A DNA stretch of 10,601 bases from Flavobacteriaceae bacterium (GTDB lineage: Bacteria; Bacteroidota; Bacteroidia; Flavobacteriales; Weeksellaceae). The notes below the pieces were generated by a model. That model had not been told where the DNA came from. It did not search any database and was given only the letters and a program-made list of their open reading frames with translations. Numbering within the stretch: position 1 is the first letter of the stretch; each line of letters begins with the position of its first letter. Below are positions 1 to 7,045 of this stretch, in pieces. The DNA lies in NCBI GenBank assembly GCA_031273305.1, contig JAISSC010000181.1, positions 1 to 10,601 of the forward strand, read 5' to 3'. Position numbers and translations under genes: made by a program.

Positions 1-1075
1 CAGGAGCCATATTGACCAGCCTTATTATATCATTATCCACAGCTCTTTTGTCTCCGGTCATGGTGGCAAAAGAAGCATTAAAAGCAAAATCAGTAGCTAC
101 GGGATAAGAGTCTATCATAGAACCGGTATACGAATCATACACCTGAATATCCGCAGAGATCATAGCCTCCTTATGACGTATAAATTCCGTTACTCTGGCT
201 TTTAGCGTTACGTATCTGTCTACTTTTTTCGCATTCCCTAAAGAATCCCTGACGATATTCCCCTTTCTGTCCCTTAGATATTCCCATCCGTCTATTATTT
301 CTTTCTCGTAATTATAGGTATTGGTAGTCACTATATCATTTCCTACAAAGGCTTGGCGAAGGAGTACTTCTATCTCGTAATCATGAAAATCAGAGCTGTT
401 AGTGGTAACCAAAGTCCAGAAGTTATTTACGGAAGAATTTAATGATGACAACAAATTATTTCTAAAACTCTCCGGAAAAGGAACTCCTGTCTGGTTAACA
501 GAATTTACATAAATTATCACTACTCCCTGATTGTAAGCCTCCTTTTGCATATTGTTCACATCCCGGTATGTTTTGTCAACACCCTTAACTTCCGTGAAAT
601 ACTGATATGCCTGTCGGGCTTTACTTTTATCCTGAGTTCCTAATAAATTCAATGCAGCCGTATAATACTGATTTAAATAGTTTTCCTTGTATATAGCTAA
701 TTCCGATGAATAATCTTTGGTTGGAAATGTCAATTCTCTTCCGTTATTATATAATGGTAACAAAGGCTTTATCGTATTTATTCGGTCGTATAAGGCTTTG
801 ACCCTGTAATATATCTCTTTATAGTTCGGATTGGTTTGTGATTTCAGGTTTGTTAATATTTCTTCATCTTTCTCATTTGCCCTCAAATAGGAATTTTGTA
901 ATATAACCAATTGTTTATCCTTTTTTTGCTGAGAGGAATTTTTCTGAAAAACCTTTACGGAAATTTCAAAGGCTTGTGCATATTCTTCCCTGCTCATCTC
1001 CTTAGAAGCAGTTTTATAGGCACTACATCCTGAAAAGATAAACATTCCTAAAAGAATATAATAAAGACTTTTCAT
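1..1075 (-). CDS. Unassigned lipoprotein, 3' end outside window
   Basis: An open minus-strand frame runs from an ATG at 1075-1073 to the left edge without a stop, giving 358 residues with the C-terminus missing. The N-terminus (MKSLYYILLGMFIFSGCSAY) is a short positively charged and hydrophobic signal followed by a lipobox-like FSGC, so Cys17 is the likely lipidated residue. After it comes a charged, probably helical stretch (about residues 20-165) that resembles a TPR-like region without clear repeats. A beta-rich part follows, with phrases such as DADIQVYD-like SADIQVYDSYTGSMI around 315-335. I recognise it as the kind of hypothetical lipoprotein common in Flavobacteriia, but I know no assigned function. 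It is transcribed divergently from the Spy-like gene. The start is supported by the signal peptide beginning right at the ATG. Confidence 0.85.
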   Translation of the reverse strand, partial: MKSLYYILLGMFIFSGCSAYKTASKEMSREEYAQAFEISVKVFQKNSSQQKKDKQLVILQNSYLRANEKDEEILTNLKSQTNPNYKEIYYRVKALYDRINTIKPLLPLYNNGRELTFPTKDYSSELAIYKENYLNQYYTAALNLLGTQDKSKARQAYQYFTEVKGVDKTYRDVNNMQKEAYNQGVVIIYVNSVNQTGVPFPESFRNNLLSSLNSSVNNFWTLVTTNSSDFHDYEIEVLLRQAFVGNDIVTTNTYNYEKEIIDGWEYLRDRKGNIVRDSLGNAKKVDRYVTLKARVTEFIRHKEAMISADIQVYDSYTGSMIDSYPVATDFAFNASFATMTGDKRAVDNDIIRLVNMAP

Positions 1076-1175
1076 GATTGATACTTATAAATAATAGACA
1101 ACAAAGCAACCCTAAAGTTTATTTTGTTTGTAATTTTATAATTCGACATATTGTTAAGTAATATAAAATATAATT

Positions 1176-1183
1176 CAAATTTA
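1176..1183 (-). promoter_or_regulatory. Candidate -7 box for the lipoprotein gene
   Basis: Read on the minus strand the bases are TAAATTTG, an exact match to the Bacteroidota -7 consensus TAnnTTTG. The nearest upstream TTG is about 26 bases away, longer than the usual 17-23, so the -33 element is poor. Use of this site would give a leader of roughly 90-95 bases before the ATG at 1075. Confidence 0.35.
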
Positions 1184-1227
1184 ATACATTTTAACGGATA
1201 TGTAATCGTCAAATTAAAAAACCGCTC

Positions 1228-1376
1228 AAAGGCAGATTCAACTAATTAAAGCAACATTTGGGTAGGGGCGTTCCTGCGTGGGCGTCCTCATAATTATTAT
1301 GACATAGAAACGTCCCAATTTAGGCGTCTCTGTGCGTTATTTTTATTGTTGGATTTGTTGGCGCAAATCTGCCTTT
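1228..1376. repeat. MITE-like element with 11-bp terminal inverted repeats
   Basis: AAAGGCAGATT at 1228-1238 is matched exactly in inverse by AATCTGCCTTT at 1366-1376, bounding a 149-bp segment with no ORF. Inside is an imperfect 12-pair stem (1265-1276 with 1305-1316, one mismatch, two G-T pairs). Its loop carries a perfect 7-bp hairpin (TCATAAT/ATTATGA, 1288-1294 and 1296-1302). GGCGTC occurs as a direct repeat at 1281-1286 and 1323-1328. Several blocks recur at 6775-6899. No target-site duplication is evident next to the ends. It accounts for most of the 369-bp gap between the divergent genes; 1077-1227 is AT-rich and holds only the candidate promoter. Confidence 0.55.
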
Positions 1377-1444
1377 ATTAGAACTTATTTTAAACCTTTA
1401 ATCCTTATTCCTGTCAATAAGACAAATACAAAATATTAAGCGTT

Positions 1445-1834
1445 ATGAAAAAATTATTATTTATAGGAGCACTTGTTTTAAGCTCAGGAATTGCATTTTC
1501 TCAGACCAAAGGTGACGGAAAACCTGACAGACCTAAAGGAAAGGTTGAGAATAAGGAAGAACACGCAAAGGCTTTTAAGGACAAGATGGCAAAGGAACTG
1601 AACCTTACGGAAAGCCAGATAAAACAAATTAATTCCGTTGATGACAAATACAAGGCTAAGGAAGAAGAATTAAGAGCCAAATCCGAATCAATTCGTGAAC
1701 AAAAACACCAGCTGGTAAAGGAAAAAAGAGCTGAAATCGAGAAGATACTAACCGATGAACAAAAACAGAAATTAACCGAGATGAAGTCTAAAGCCATTGA
1801 GAAAAAGGATAAACTTCATGACAAAAAGAAGTAA
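1445..1834 (+). CDS. Spy/CpxP-like small periplasmic protein
   Basis: A 129-residue secreted protein. Residues 1-19 form a signal peptide (MKKLLFIGALVLSSGIAFS) with probable cleavage just before Gln20. The mature part is almost entirely charged and helical, rich in Lys and Glu. It contains two LTxxQ motifs, LTESQ at 54-58 and LTDEQ at 102-106, which mark the Spy/CpxP family of periplasmic chaperones and stress-sensing proteins. The size fits the family. In Flavobacteriia such proteins are often anonymous LTxxQ proteins, sometimes linked to metal or envelope stress; a Cpx-type two-component partner is not present here. The gene stands alone, divergent from the lipoprotein gene and followed by its own terminator. 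The start is fixed by the signal peptide; the leader before it is A-rich with no Shine-Dalgarno. Chaperone function is inferred from the motifs only. Confidence 0.8.
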   Translation: MKKLLFIGALVLSSGIAFSQTKGDGKPDRPKGKVENKEEHAKAFKDKMAKELNLTESQIKQINSVDDKYKAKEEELRAKSESIREQKHQLVKEKRAEIEKILTDEQKQKLTEMKSKAIEKKDKLHDKKK

Positions 1835-1859
1835 AAAACACATAATTCCAATTCACTGT

Positions 1860-1900
1860 AAAAAGCTATTCCAACTCTGAGGGGTAGCTTTTTAATTTTT
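1860..1900 (+). terminator. Rho-independent terminator after the Spy-like gene
   Basis: A 13-pair stem (1860-1872 with 1881-1893, two of the pairs G-T) closes an 8-base loop and leads into an AATTTTTT tail. Because the stem begins with AAAAA, the reverse transcript also ends in a short U-run. The same hairpin may therefore stop minus-strand transcription coming from the ABC exporter gene that ends at 1946. The two genes converge here. Confidence 0.85.
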
Positions 1901-1945
1901 TCCTATTTTTAAACAGGGTGAATAGCAAATGTCTTGGTGAAATCC

Positions 1946-3787
1946 CTAAGAAAAGTTTTGCATATCAATCAATCTTTTATAGATACCGTTCTTTTCCAAT
2001 AATTCGGAATGTGTGCCTTGTTCCATTACCCTGCCTTTCTCCATAACTAATATCATATCAGCGTTTACGATGGTAGAAAGGCGATGTGCAATTACCAAAG
2101 AAGTACGGTTTGACATCAGGTTATCCAGAGCTTCCTGCACCAGCCTTTCACTTTGAGTATCCAGAGCAGAAGTTGCTTCGTCCAGAATCATTATCGGCGG
2201 ATTTTTTAAAATGGCACGGGCAATGGCTATCCTTTGTTTTTGTCCTCCGGAAAGTTTTCCTCCTCCCTCCCCTATGGACGTATCGAATCCTTTAGGGAAC
2301 TGTTCTATAAACTCCAGAGCATTAGCCACTTTTGCCGCATTAATTACCTCATCCATAGAGGCATTAGGATTGCTTAGTTTTATATTATTCGCTATGGTAT
2401 CATTAAATAAGATAGATTCCTGAGTAACCATACCCAATAGTTTACGGTAGCTCTTTAAATTCAGGTCTTTCAGGTTATGTCCGTCTATAAGTATCTTTCC
2501 TTCGTCCACATCATAGAAACGAGCCAGCAGATTAGCCAGAGTTGTTTTTCCGCTACCGCTTTGTCCCACTACTGCAACTGTCTTACCTTTAGGGATGGTC
2601 AGTGTAACGTCTTGTAATACCGAATGTCCTTCCTGATACTTAAATTCTATATTTTGAAACTGTATTCCCTCTTTTAGCTCTGTTAATACTATCGGATTTT
2701 CAGGTTCATAGATTTGTATCGTACTTTCCAACGTTTCCACCAATCGGTCTGTGGATGCCGTTCCTTTATGAAGATTGGTGAGTGAAGTAGACAGTGTTTT
2801 AGCCGGTTCCAGTAACTGGAAGAAAAGTGCAATGTATACCAGAAAAGAAGCAAGGTCTAATCCTCTTTCTTCCAATATTAAGACTCCGCCGTACCATGTA
2901 ATAAAGATTATGGCTACGGAACCTAAAAACTCGGAAGACGGAGAAGCCAACTCATATTTCTTCATCATACTGATAGATAACTTTCTTAGATGAAAAACGC
3001 TCTTTAGGAACCTGTTTTTCATGGATTCTTCTGCGTTAAATATCTTAATTACCTTTGCCCCGTTCAGCGTTTCATCAATGATTGACAAAACATTCCCGGA
3101 TTCCGTTAATCCTCTTCGGGCATCTTTTTTTAAACTTTTTCCTATGGATGAGATAATCCAGACCATGAAGGGCAAAACGAGAAGGGCTATCAGGGTAAGA
3201 GAAGGGCTAATCGTCAACAAGGCAACTAAAGTAAATATAATAGAAAACGGAGTTCTCCAAAGTTCCAGAATAGCATTTAAAATATTTCCCTCTACTTCGC
3301 CTATATCTCCGGAAAGCAAAACCATAATATCTCCTTTTTTCCTGTCCGTGAAATAAGAGACCGGAAGAGCTAAAACTTTACTATACATGGAAATTCTCAA
3401 ATCCTTTGAAACCCCACTTCTTAACAATACTATGAAATATTGAGCCAGATACCTGAAAACATTCCGCAATAAAAACAATACAATTACTGCACAACATAAA
3501 TATGCAAGGAATTTTTTCGGGCCTGTTTCTATTATATTCTGTTGCAGCAATAAATATAACTTATACTTGAGTTCCGAAAAAAAACCATCTGAAGCCTGTT
3601 CTTTCACATGGTTTAAAGTTTCTTCCTGTTTTATGCTTCCTCCTAACAACATATCCAATACCGGCATGATGGAAAGTACTGAAACGATGGAAAATAAGGA
3701 ATACAAAATATTGAAAAATACTCCAAGAAAAAATTCTTTTTTATAAGGATAAGCGAACTGTTTAAGTATCTTATTTAACGAATTCAT
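1946..3787 (-). CDS. MsbA-like ABC exporter (fused membrane and ATPase domains)
   Basis: A 613-residue half-transporter of the MsbA/lipid exporter type, expected to work as a homodimer in the inner membrane. The membrane domain (about 1-345) has hydrophobic segments near 17-42, 93-121, 178-214 (two spans), 285-305 and 312-328. The loop after the first span is longer than usual for MsbA (about 45-92). The ATPase domain (about 365-613) is intact: Walker A GQSGSGKTT at 408-416, Q-loop Gln456, signature LSGGQ at 512-516, Walker B ending in Asp536 with catalytic Glu537, and switch His568. The likely substrate is lipid A-core or another envelope lipid, by family only; multidrug or peptide export cannot be excluded. 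It lies 48 bp downstream of the Omp85-family gene on the same strand, suggesting an operon, though a separate promoter is visible. Confidence 0.9.
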   Translation of the reverse strand: MNSLNKILKQFAYPYKKEFFLGVFFNILYSLFSIVSVLSIMPVLDMLLGGSIKQEETLNHVKEQASDGFFSELKYKLYLLLQQNIIETGPKKFLAYLCCAVIVLFLLRNVFRYLAQYFIVLLRSGVSKDLRISMYSKVLALPVSYFTDRKKGDIMVLLSGDIGEVEGNILNAILELWRTPFSIIFTLVALLTISPSLTLIALLVLPFMVWIISSIGKSLKKDARRGLTESGNVLSIIDETLNGAKVIKIFNAEESMKNRFLKSVFHLRKLSISMMKKYELASPSSEFLGSVAIIFITWYGGVLILEERGLDLASFLVYIALFFQLLEPAKTLSTSLTNLHKGTASTDRLVETLESTIQIYEPENPIVLTELKEGIQFQNIEFKYQEGHSVLQDVTLTIPKGKTVAVVGQSGSGKTTLANLLARFYDVDEGKILIDGHNLKDLNLKSYRKLLGMVTQESILFNDTIANNIKLSNPNASMDEVINAAKVANALEFIEQFPKGFDTSIGEGGGKLSGGQKQRIAIARAILKNPPIMILDEATSALDTQSERLVQEALDNLMSNRTSLVIAHRLSTIVNADMILVMEKGRVMEQGTHSELLEKNGIYKRLIDMQNFS

Positions 3788-3804
3788 ATGTTGTGTAAAG
3801 TCAA

Positions 3805-3839
3805 CAAAGGTAGTAATTTTTATTTTCCTGATAATTCAA
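3805..3839 (-). promoter_or_regulatory. Candidate internal promoter for the ABC exporter
   Basis: On the minus strand TACCTTTG (3805-3812) matches the TAnnTTTG -7 consensus exactly. A TTG sits 24 bases upstream (3837-3839), overlapping the stop codon of the Omp85-family gene; the spacing is slightly long. Initiation here would give a leader of about a dozen bases before the ATG at 3787. The exporter could then be expressed apart from its upstream neighbour. Confidence 0.45.
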
Positions 3840-5437
3840 AAATTAGCCTGTATCCCTATATGTATTTTTGAATCTGAAAGGTTAACAGGCTCTGATTCGT
3901 ATTTTCCCAGAGCATAATTTAAGGAAAAAATCCCAAACCGGGTTAAAAAACTGATTCCCAATCCGGTTCCAAAAATAAACGAGTTGGAATTTTGATACTT
4001 ATTTTCTACAAGGGCAAAATCTGTAAAAACATTCAAAAACATTTCTTCAAAAGGAACGTAACGATATTCCAGACTTCCGATTACATAAGCATTGGCATAA
4101 ACGGATTGTTCATTAAATCCGCGAACGGTCTTTAAGCCGCCTATACGGAATAACTCATTGATTGTCAACGTATCTGATAACAAGGCAGAGGCAGAAATAC
4201 GAGGTTTTAAATAATGAGAACCTGAGATCTTAACCAGCTTCTCCAAATGGGCAGAGAGCTGATATTCATCTACATTATCCCTGTCTTCCGGAACGTTCCT
4301 GTAAACGACCCCTTTTAAAAGATAAAGATTTTTAGGTCCGAGAATATTCCATTCGTTTTTTTCCAAATATTGATAAGTAACTCCCAATCCTGTTTTTGAG
4401 AAATTGGTATTTTTATCTGAATCCAGAACATTTCGGGAATTTTCAAAAGAACCTTCCACCCCTATTTGCTGACGAGACGTATACTGATAATAAATATGCT
4501 CTCTTATCTTGATACTGGCATAGGTACTGTCTTGTTTATAGATATTCAGCCCGGTTTCCGTTCCAAATTTCGATTTGAATAAATATGGGACATTTACCTG
4601 TATTTCAAAATTCTGGGATTCATCGGGAGTTGCTAACCAGTTTAAATCAATGGTTTCAAAGGAGTTAAAAACATTTCCTAAGGAAAGCTGTACTTGTCCG
4701 TTGAGTTTAAATTTCCCGGATTCATCATTCCCAAATCCCATTATTCCGTTAAACGAACTGGACTTTCTCTTTTTCAGATAAAGAAAAATGGTCGTAGAAT
4801 CAGGAGTAAACAGCACTTGCGGACTTTTTTCTTCTGCAATGAAAAGGGAACCTGTCAATTTATTGGAAATCTCCTTCAACTTGCTGTCATCGTAAGGCTT
4901 ACCTATAAAATCATACTCCAGTTCCTTTTTTATCCCTCCGGGAAACTTAGTATATCCGTTAATAACAAAGGAATTAATTATCCTTTTTTGATTAAGCTCC
5001 ACTGAAATCGTCGCCCGAATAGGATTTTCGGTAAAATCCAAATCTGTAAACACCTTGTTGAAAGCATATCCTTTTTTCAGGTAATAATAATGAATAACAT
5101 TCGCCAGCGAATCTATATTGGTGGTGGTTATATGCTCTTCTTTTATCCGAACGGCAAGCCTTGACAGAGAATCAGGTTGTACGACCATCTTTTTATAAAA
5201 ATTTCCGCGCGTTATGTATATAGAAACCTCATCTTGCTCCTTTTTTAAAGAATCTACCTTTAGAGCATAAAATCCCATATTTACTAAAGAATCAAGAACA
5301 GAATTTACCTTACTTTCAGATAAAGCATGAGTAAACCATAACTGCCTGCCATTATAGACTTTTAATATTTCTTTTTTCTCCTGCCCGCAAAACAAGTTGG
5401 AGAAAAACAAGACCCACAATAACAACCTAAATTTCAT
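3836..5437 (-). CDS. Omp85-family outer membrane protein (POTRA plus beta-barrel)
   Basis: A 533-residue secreted protein with a signal peptide (residues 1 to about 18, ending FCGQ). A POTRA-type periplasmic region covers about 20-210; the segment around 150-190 (FVINGYTKFPGG, then KPYDDSKLKEI) is the clearest POTRA-like one. A 16-strand-type barrel follows, starting near 215 and ending on a terminal Phe, as expected of an outer-membrane beta-signal. The Omp85 loop-6 motif VRGF is present at 438-441, preceded by GGLKT, as in BamA/TamA relatives. It is shorter than true BamA (about 800 or more), so a second-tier Omp85 protein (TamA-like or surface-antigen D15-like) is more likely than BamA itself. 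The N-terminal Cys17 lacks a good lipobox. It precedes the ABC exporter on the same strand, so a joint envelope export role is plausible but not shown. Confidence 0.82.
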   Translation of the reverse strand: MKFRLLLWVLFFSNLFCGQEKKEILKVYNGRQLWFTHALSESKVNSVLDSLVNMGFYALKVDSLKKEQDEVSIYITRGNFYKKMVVQPDSLSRLAVRIKEEHITTTNIDSLANVIHYYYLKKGYAFNKVFTDLDFTENPIRATISVELNQKRIINSFVINGYTKFPGGIKKELEYDFIGKPYDDSKLKEISNKLTGSLFIAEEKSPQVLFTPDSTTIFLYLKKRKSSSFNGIMGFGNDESGKFKLNGQVQLSLGNVFNSFETIDLNWLATPDESQNFEIQVNVPYLFKSKFGTETGLNIYKQDSTYASIKIREHIYYQYTSRQQIGVEGSFENSRNVLDSDKNTNFSKTGLGVTYQYLEKNEWNILGPKNLYLLKGVVYRNVPEDRDNVDEYQLSAHLEKLVKISGSHYLKPRISASALLSDTLTINELFRIGGLKTVRGFNEQSVYANAYVIGSLEYRYVPFEEMFLNVFTDFALVENKYQNSNSFIFGTGLGISFLTRFGIFSLNYALGKYESEPVNLSDSKIHIGIQANF

Positions 5438-5472
5438 ATTTATAACGGCGTAATTCTCTATTCTTTATTATG

Positions 5473-5480
5473 CAAATTTA
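5473..5480 (-). promoter_or_regulatory. -7 promoter box for the Omp85/ABC exporter pair
   Basis: Minus-strand TAAATTTG is an exact TAnnTTTG match, 35 bases before the ATG at 5437. That implies a leader of about 25-30 bases. The expected -33 position (around 5499-5503) has a T-run rather than TTG, so only the -7 part is convincing. Confidence 0.55.
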
Positions 5481-5534
5481 GAATTAATATTTTGCCCGAA
5501 AAACAGTAAATAAAACCAAAATCGAAAAGTATCT

Positions 5535-5713
5535 AACCTGAGTTGCATACCTGACGGCATGCCGGACTCTATGACGTTATCCTTTTCTACCTAACTTGAA
5601 TCCCTGACGGGATAAAATTTGGTATGGGTAATTCCCTGAACCGTTGCATTTACCCCCAATGAAGCGAAGCGATTGGGGATAATCACCACCCATAACGGCA
5701 TCCCGGAGGGATA
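5535..5713. repeat. Array of four small GC-rich hairpins (REP-like)
   Basis: Four hairpins stand out in AT-rich surroundings. The first, at 5545-5562, is GCAT/ATGC with an inner CC/GG and loop TGAC; it overlaps a 10-bp palindrome CGGCATGCCG at 5555-5564. The second is ATCCC-TGAC-GGGAT at 5600-5613. The third is CCCCAAT/ATTGGGG at 5654-5660 and 5672-5678, with loop GAAGCGAAGCG. The fourth is ATCCC-GGA-GGGAT at 5700-5712. The first two sit in diverged direct repeats that share a CTAAC-TGA lead and CTGACGG. The pattern of a long hairpin, about 20 bases with ACC/CCC runs, then a GGA-loop mini-hairpin recurs at 7064-7124. No ORF is present. Confidence 0.6.
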
Positions 5714-5758
5714 CAACATTATTCAATTATCTTTCATCATATTCCAACCAAAAAAATC

Positions 5759-5786
5759 ATAACGGTTTATCCCGAACTCACGTTAT
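5759..5786. repeat. Degenerate repeat with 6-bp inverted ends
   Basis: ATAACG (5759-5764) and CGTTAT (5781-5786) face each other around a 16-base loop. The left side, CATAACGGTTTATCCCG, resembles CATAACGGCATCCCGG at 5691-5706, so it may be a decayed unit of the adjoining hairpin array. The remainder from 5714 to about 5915 is AT-rich with no gene that I can support. Confidence 0.35.
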
Positions 5787-5917
5787 ATATTATATTCACT
5801 GCTCATTTGGAATAATTTACCACATTAAATGAGTTAGTAAAAGAAAGAGATGAACAAGACAATAATAATACTCTAATAATCAAAATATTATATAATAAAA
5901 TTAATTGTATTTTTTAT

Positions 5918-5948
5918 TTGTATAATGAACATATGCTCAATATATTTG
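5918..5948 (+). promoter_or_regulatory. Strong Bacteroidota-type promoter for the DUF134/NifX-like gene
   Basis: TTG at 5918-5920, a 20-base spacer, and TATATTTG at 5941-5948 fit the Bacteroidota primary-sigma consensus (TTG, about 19 bases, TAnnTTTG) with no mismatch. Transcription would begin near 5953-5957, only about 10 bases before the ATG at 5966, so the leader is very short. The surrounding 5850-5965 stretch is extremely AT-rich. Confidence 0.75.
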
Positions 5949-5965
5949 TACTATAATTATTTTGA

Positions 5966-6760
5966 ATGTCACGCCCCAAAAAAACACGAAATATAGCCTT
6001 TATCCCTACGGTCTTAGGATTTAAGCCCTATGGTCATTCAGACCCTGAGAAGAAAGGCGAACCCGTGTTTCTGTTCAATGAGGAGTATGAAGCCATGCGG
6101 TTGTGCGACTATGAAAAACACACTCAACAGCAGGCGGCGGAATTAATGGGCGTTTCCCGTCCGACCCTGACACGGATATATATGTCTGCAAGAGAAAAAA
6201 TAGCTCAGGGATTCATTGAAGGGAGGCAAATCATCGTGGAAGGAGGTAAAGTTCATCTCGATAAGGATTGGTATGCCTGCAATTCCTGTGAATCTCATTT
6301 TACTTATCCTTATAAAAATAAAGCCCTTTTACACAAATGCCCTTTGTGTGGTCATTCCCTCTCAAAGAATCCCAAAGAAAAAAGAAATAAACCCGAAGTA
6401 CCTGTGACGGCAGAGGATACTACCTCTGCAAAGGTGTCCATAACAAGCATGGGAAACACTTTGGACAGTTATTTAGATAAACATTTCGGACGTTGTTCCT
6501 ACTTTGCGATTTTGGACACGGAGACCCTTAAAATAAACTTCGTGAAAAATCCATATAAAAATTTAGACGAACGAACCGGATTTTTAGCCGCTGAATTGAT
6601 GGAGAACTATCAGGTCAAAAAAATTATTTCCGGAGATTTCGGATTGAAAGTTAAACCTTTACTAACTAAGGCTGAAATCCAGATGATCATTATAAAAGAG
6701 AAAGCGATAAAAATAAAAGACATCGTGCAATTAATAACTCATAACATCATAAACCCGTAG
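5966..6760 (+). CDS. DUF134 helix-turn-helix / zinc-ribbon / NifX-like fusion regulator
   Basis: A 264-residue cytoplasmic protein with three parts. Residues 1-95 match the DUF134 (UPF0251) family: the MSRPKK start, LFNEEYEAMRL, and a helix-turn-helix at about 53-80 containing MGVSRPTLTRI. Residues 100-132 form a zinc ribbon with CNSC (105-108) and CPLC (125-128). Residues 157-258 form a dinitrogenase iron-molybdenum cofactor-binding domain (NifX/NifB C-terminal type), with the typical DKHFGRCSYFAI at 171-182 including Cys177. The DUF134 start pattern fixes the ATG. A DNA-binding regulator that senses a metal cluster or cofactor is a reasonable inference; no target is known. There is no nif, Mrp/ApbC or molybdenum gene in the window. 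The gene stands alone between repeat-rich gaps, with no clear terminator after it. Similar fusions are typical of anaerobes, so acquisition by transfer is possible. Confidence 0.85.
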   Translation: MSRPKKTRNIAFIPTVLGFKPYGHSDPEKKGEPVFLFNEEYEAMRLCDYEKHTQQQAAELMGVSRPTLTRIYMSAREKIAQGFIEGRQIIVEGGKVHLDKDWYACNSCESHFTYPYKNKALLHKCPLCGHSLSKNPKEKRNKPEVPVTAEDTTSAKVSITSMGNTLDSYLDKHFGRCSYFAILDTETLKINFVKNPYKNLDERTGFLAAELMENYQVKKIISGDFGLKVKPLLTKAEIQMIIIKEKAIKIKDIVQLITHNIINP

Positions 6761-6774
6761 TAAAAAACAATTGC

Positions 6775-6925
6775 GCAGATTCAACTAAATGAATGAAACA
6801 TTTAGCTAAAGTTATCCACTAGTTTTTTTAGGATTTGGGCGTACCCCTAGCGGGTCGGGCTATCCGTGTAGGGACGTTCCTATGTGGTGTCTCTGTGGGC
6901 TTTCCACTACTATCCCTCACGCAAG
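6775..6925. repeat. Composite intergenic repeat related to 1228-1376
   Basis: It shares GCAGATTCAACTAA (6775-6788) exactly with 1232-1245, and AACATTT at nearly the same spacing. GTAGGGACGTTCCT at 6868-6881 matches 1262-1275 at 13 of 14 bases. GGTGTCTCTGTGGG at 6886-6899 matches 1323-1336 at 12 of 14. Between the shared blocks lies a second repeat type, GGGCGTACCCC (6837-6847) and GGGTCGGGCTATCCG (6852-6866), continued by GGGCTTTCCACTACTATCCC (6897-6916) and CTCACGC. I recall that second type as a common dispersed repeat in flavobacterial genomes. A 7-bp hairpin CTAAATG/CATTTAG (6785-6791, 6799-6805) lacks a T-run, so it is not a terminator. Confidence 0.5.
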
Positions 6926-7045
6926 TCACTTCCTTTGTCAAAGATAGTCCTATACATCAGGCTGAGCCGTAGACAGGAGAATTACCGTTAACTTTTGTTG
7001 CTTTTCCTGACTTTGACTATGCGACACCCTAAATGATTTTTTGAA
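6926..7045. other. Non-coding stretch between two repeats
   Basis: No ORF, tRNA or RNA family is recognisable here. The only structure seen is an 8-pair stem with one G-T pair (6974-6981 with 7002-7009) closing a 20-base loop. It has no following T-run. Confidence 0.4.

Noticed and set aside
1501..1797. 98-residue minus-strand ORF inside the Spy-like gene
   Set aside because: It is antisense to a gene with a clear signal peptide and motifs. Its Ser/Phe-rich composition is the mirror of Lys/Glu codons.
3021..3356. 111-residue plus-strand ORF opposite the ABC exporter
   Set aside because: It lies wholly within an intact exporter with all ATPase motifs and shows no domain or leader of its own.
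4694..5005. 103-residue plus-strand ORF opposite the Omp85-family gene
   Set aside because: It is an antisense shadow with no signal, motif or promoter.
5741..5813. ATTCCAA/TTGGAAT inverted repeat around the AT-rich gap
   Set aside because: Seven bases separated by about 60 in AT-rich sequence is easily chance.
6785..6805. Hairpin after the DUF134/NifX-like gene as a terminator
   Set aside because: The 7-bp stem is perfect but AT-rich, and no T-run follows within the usual distance.
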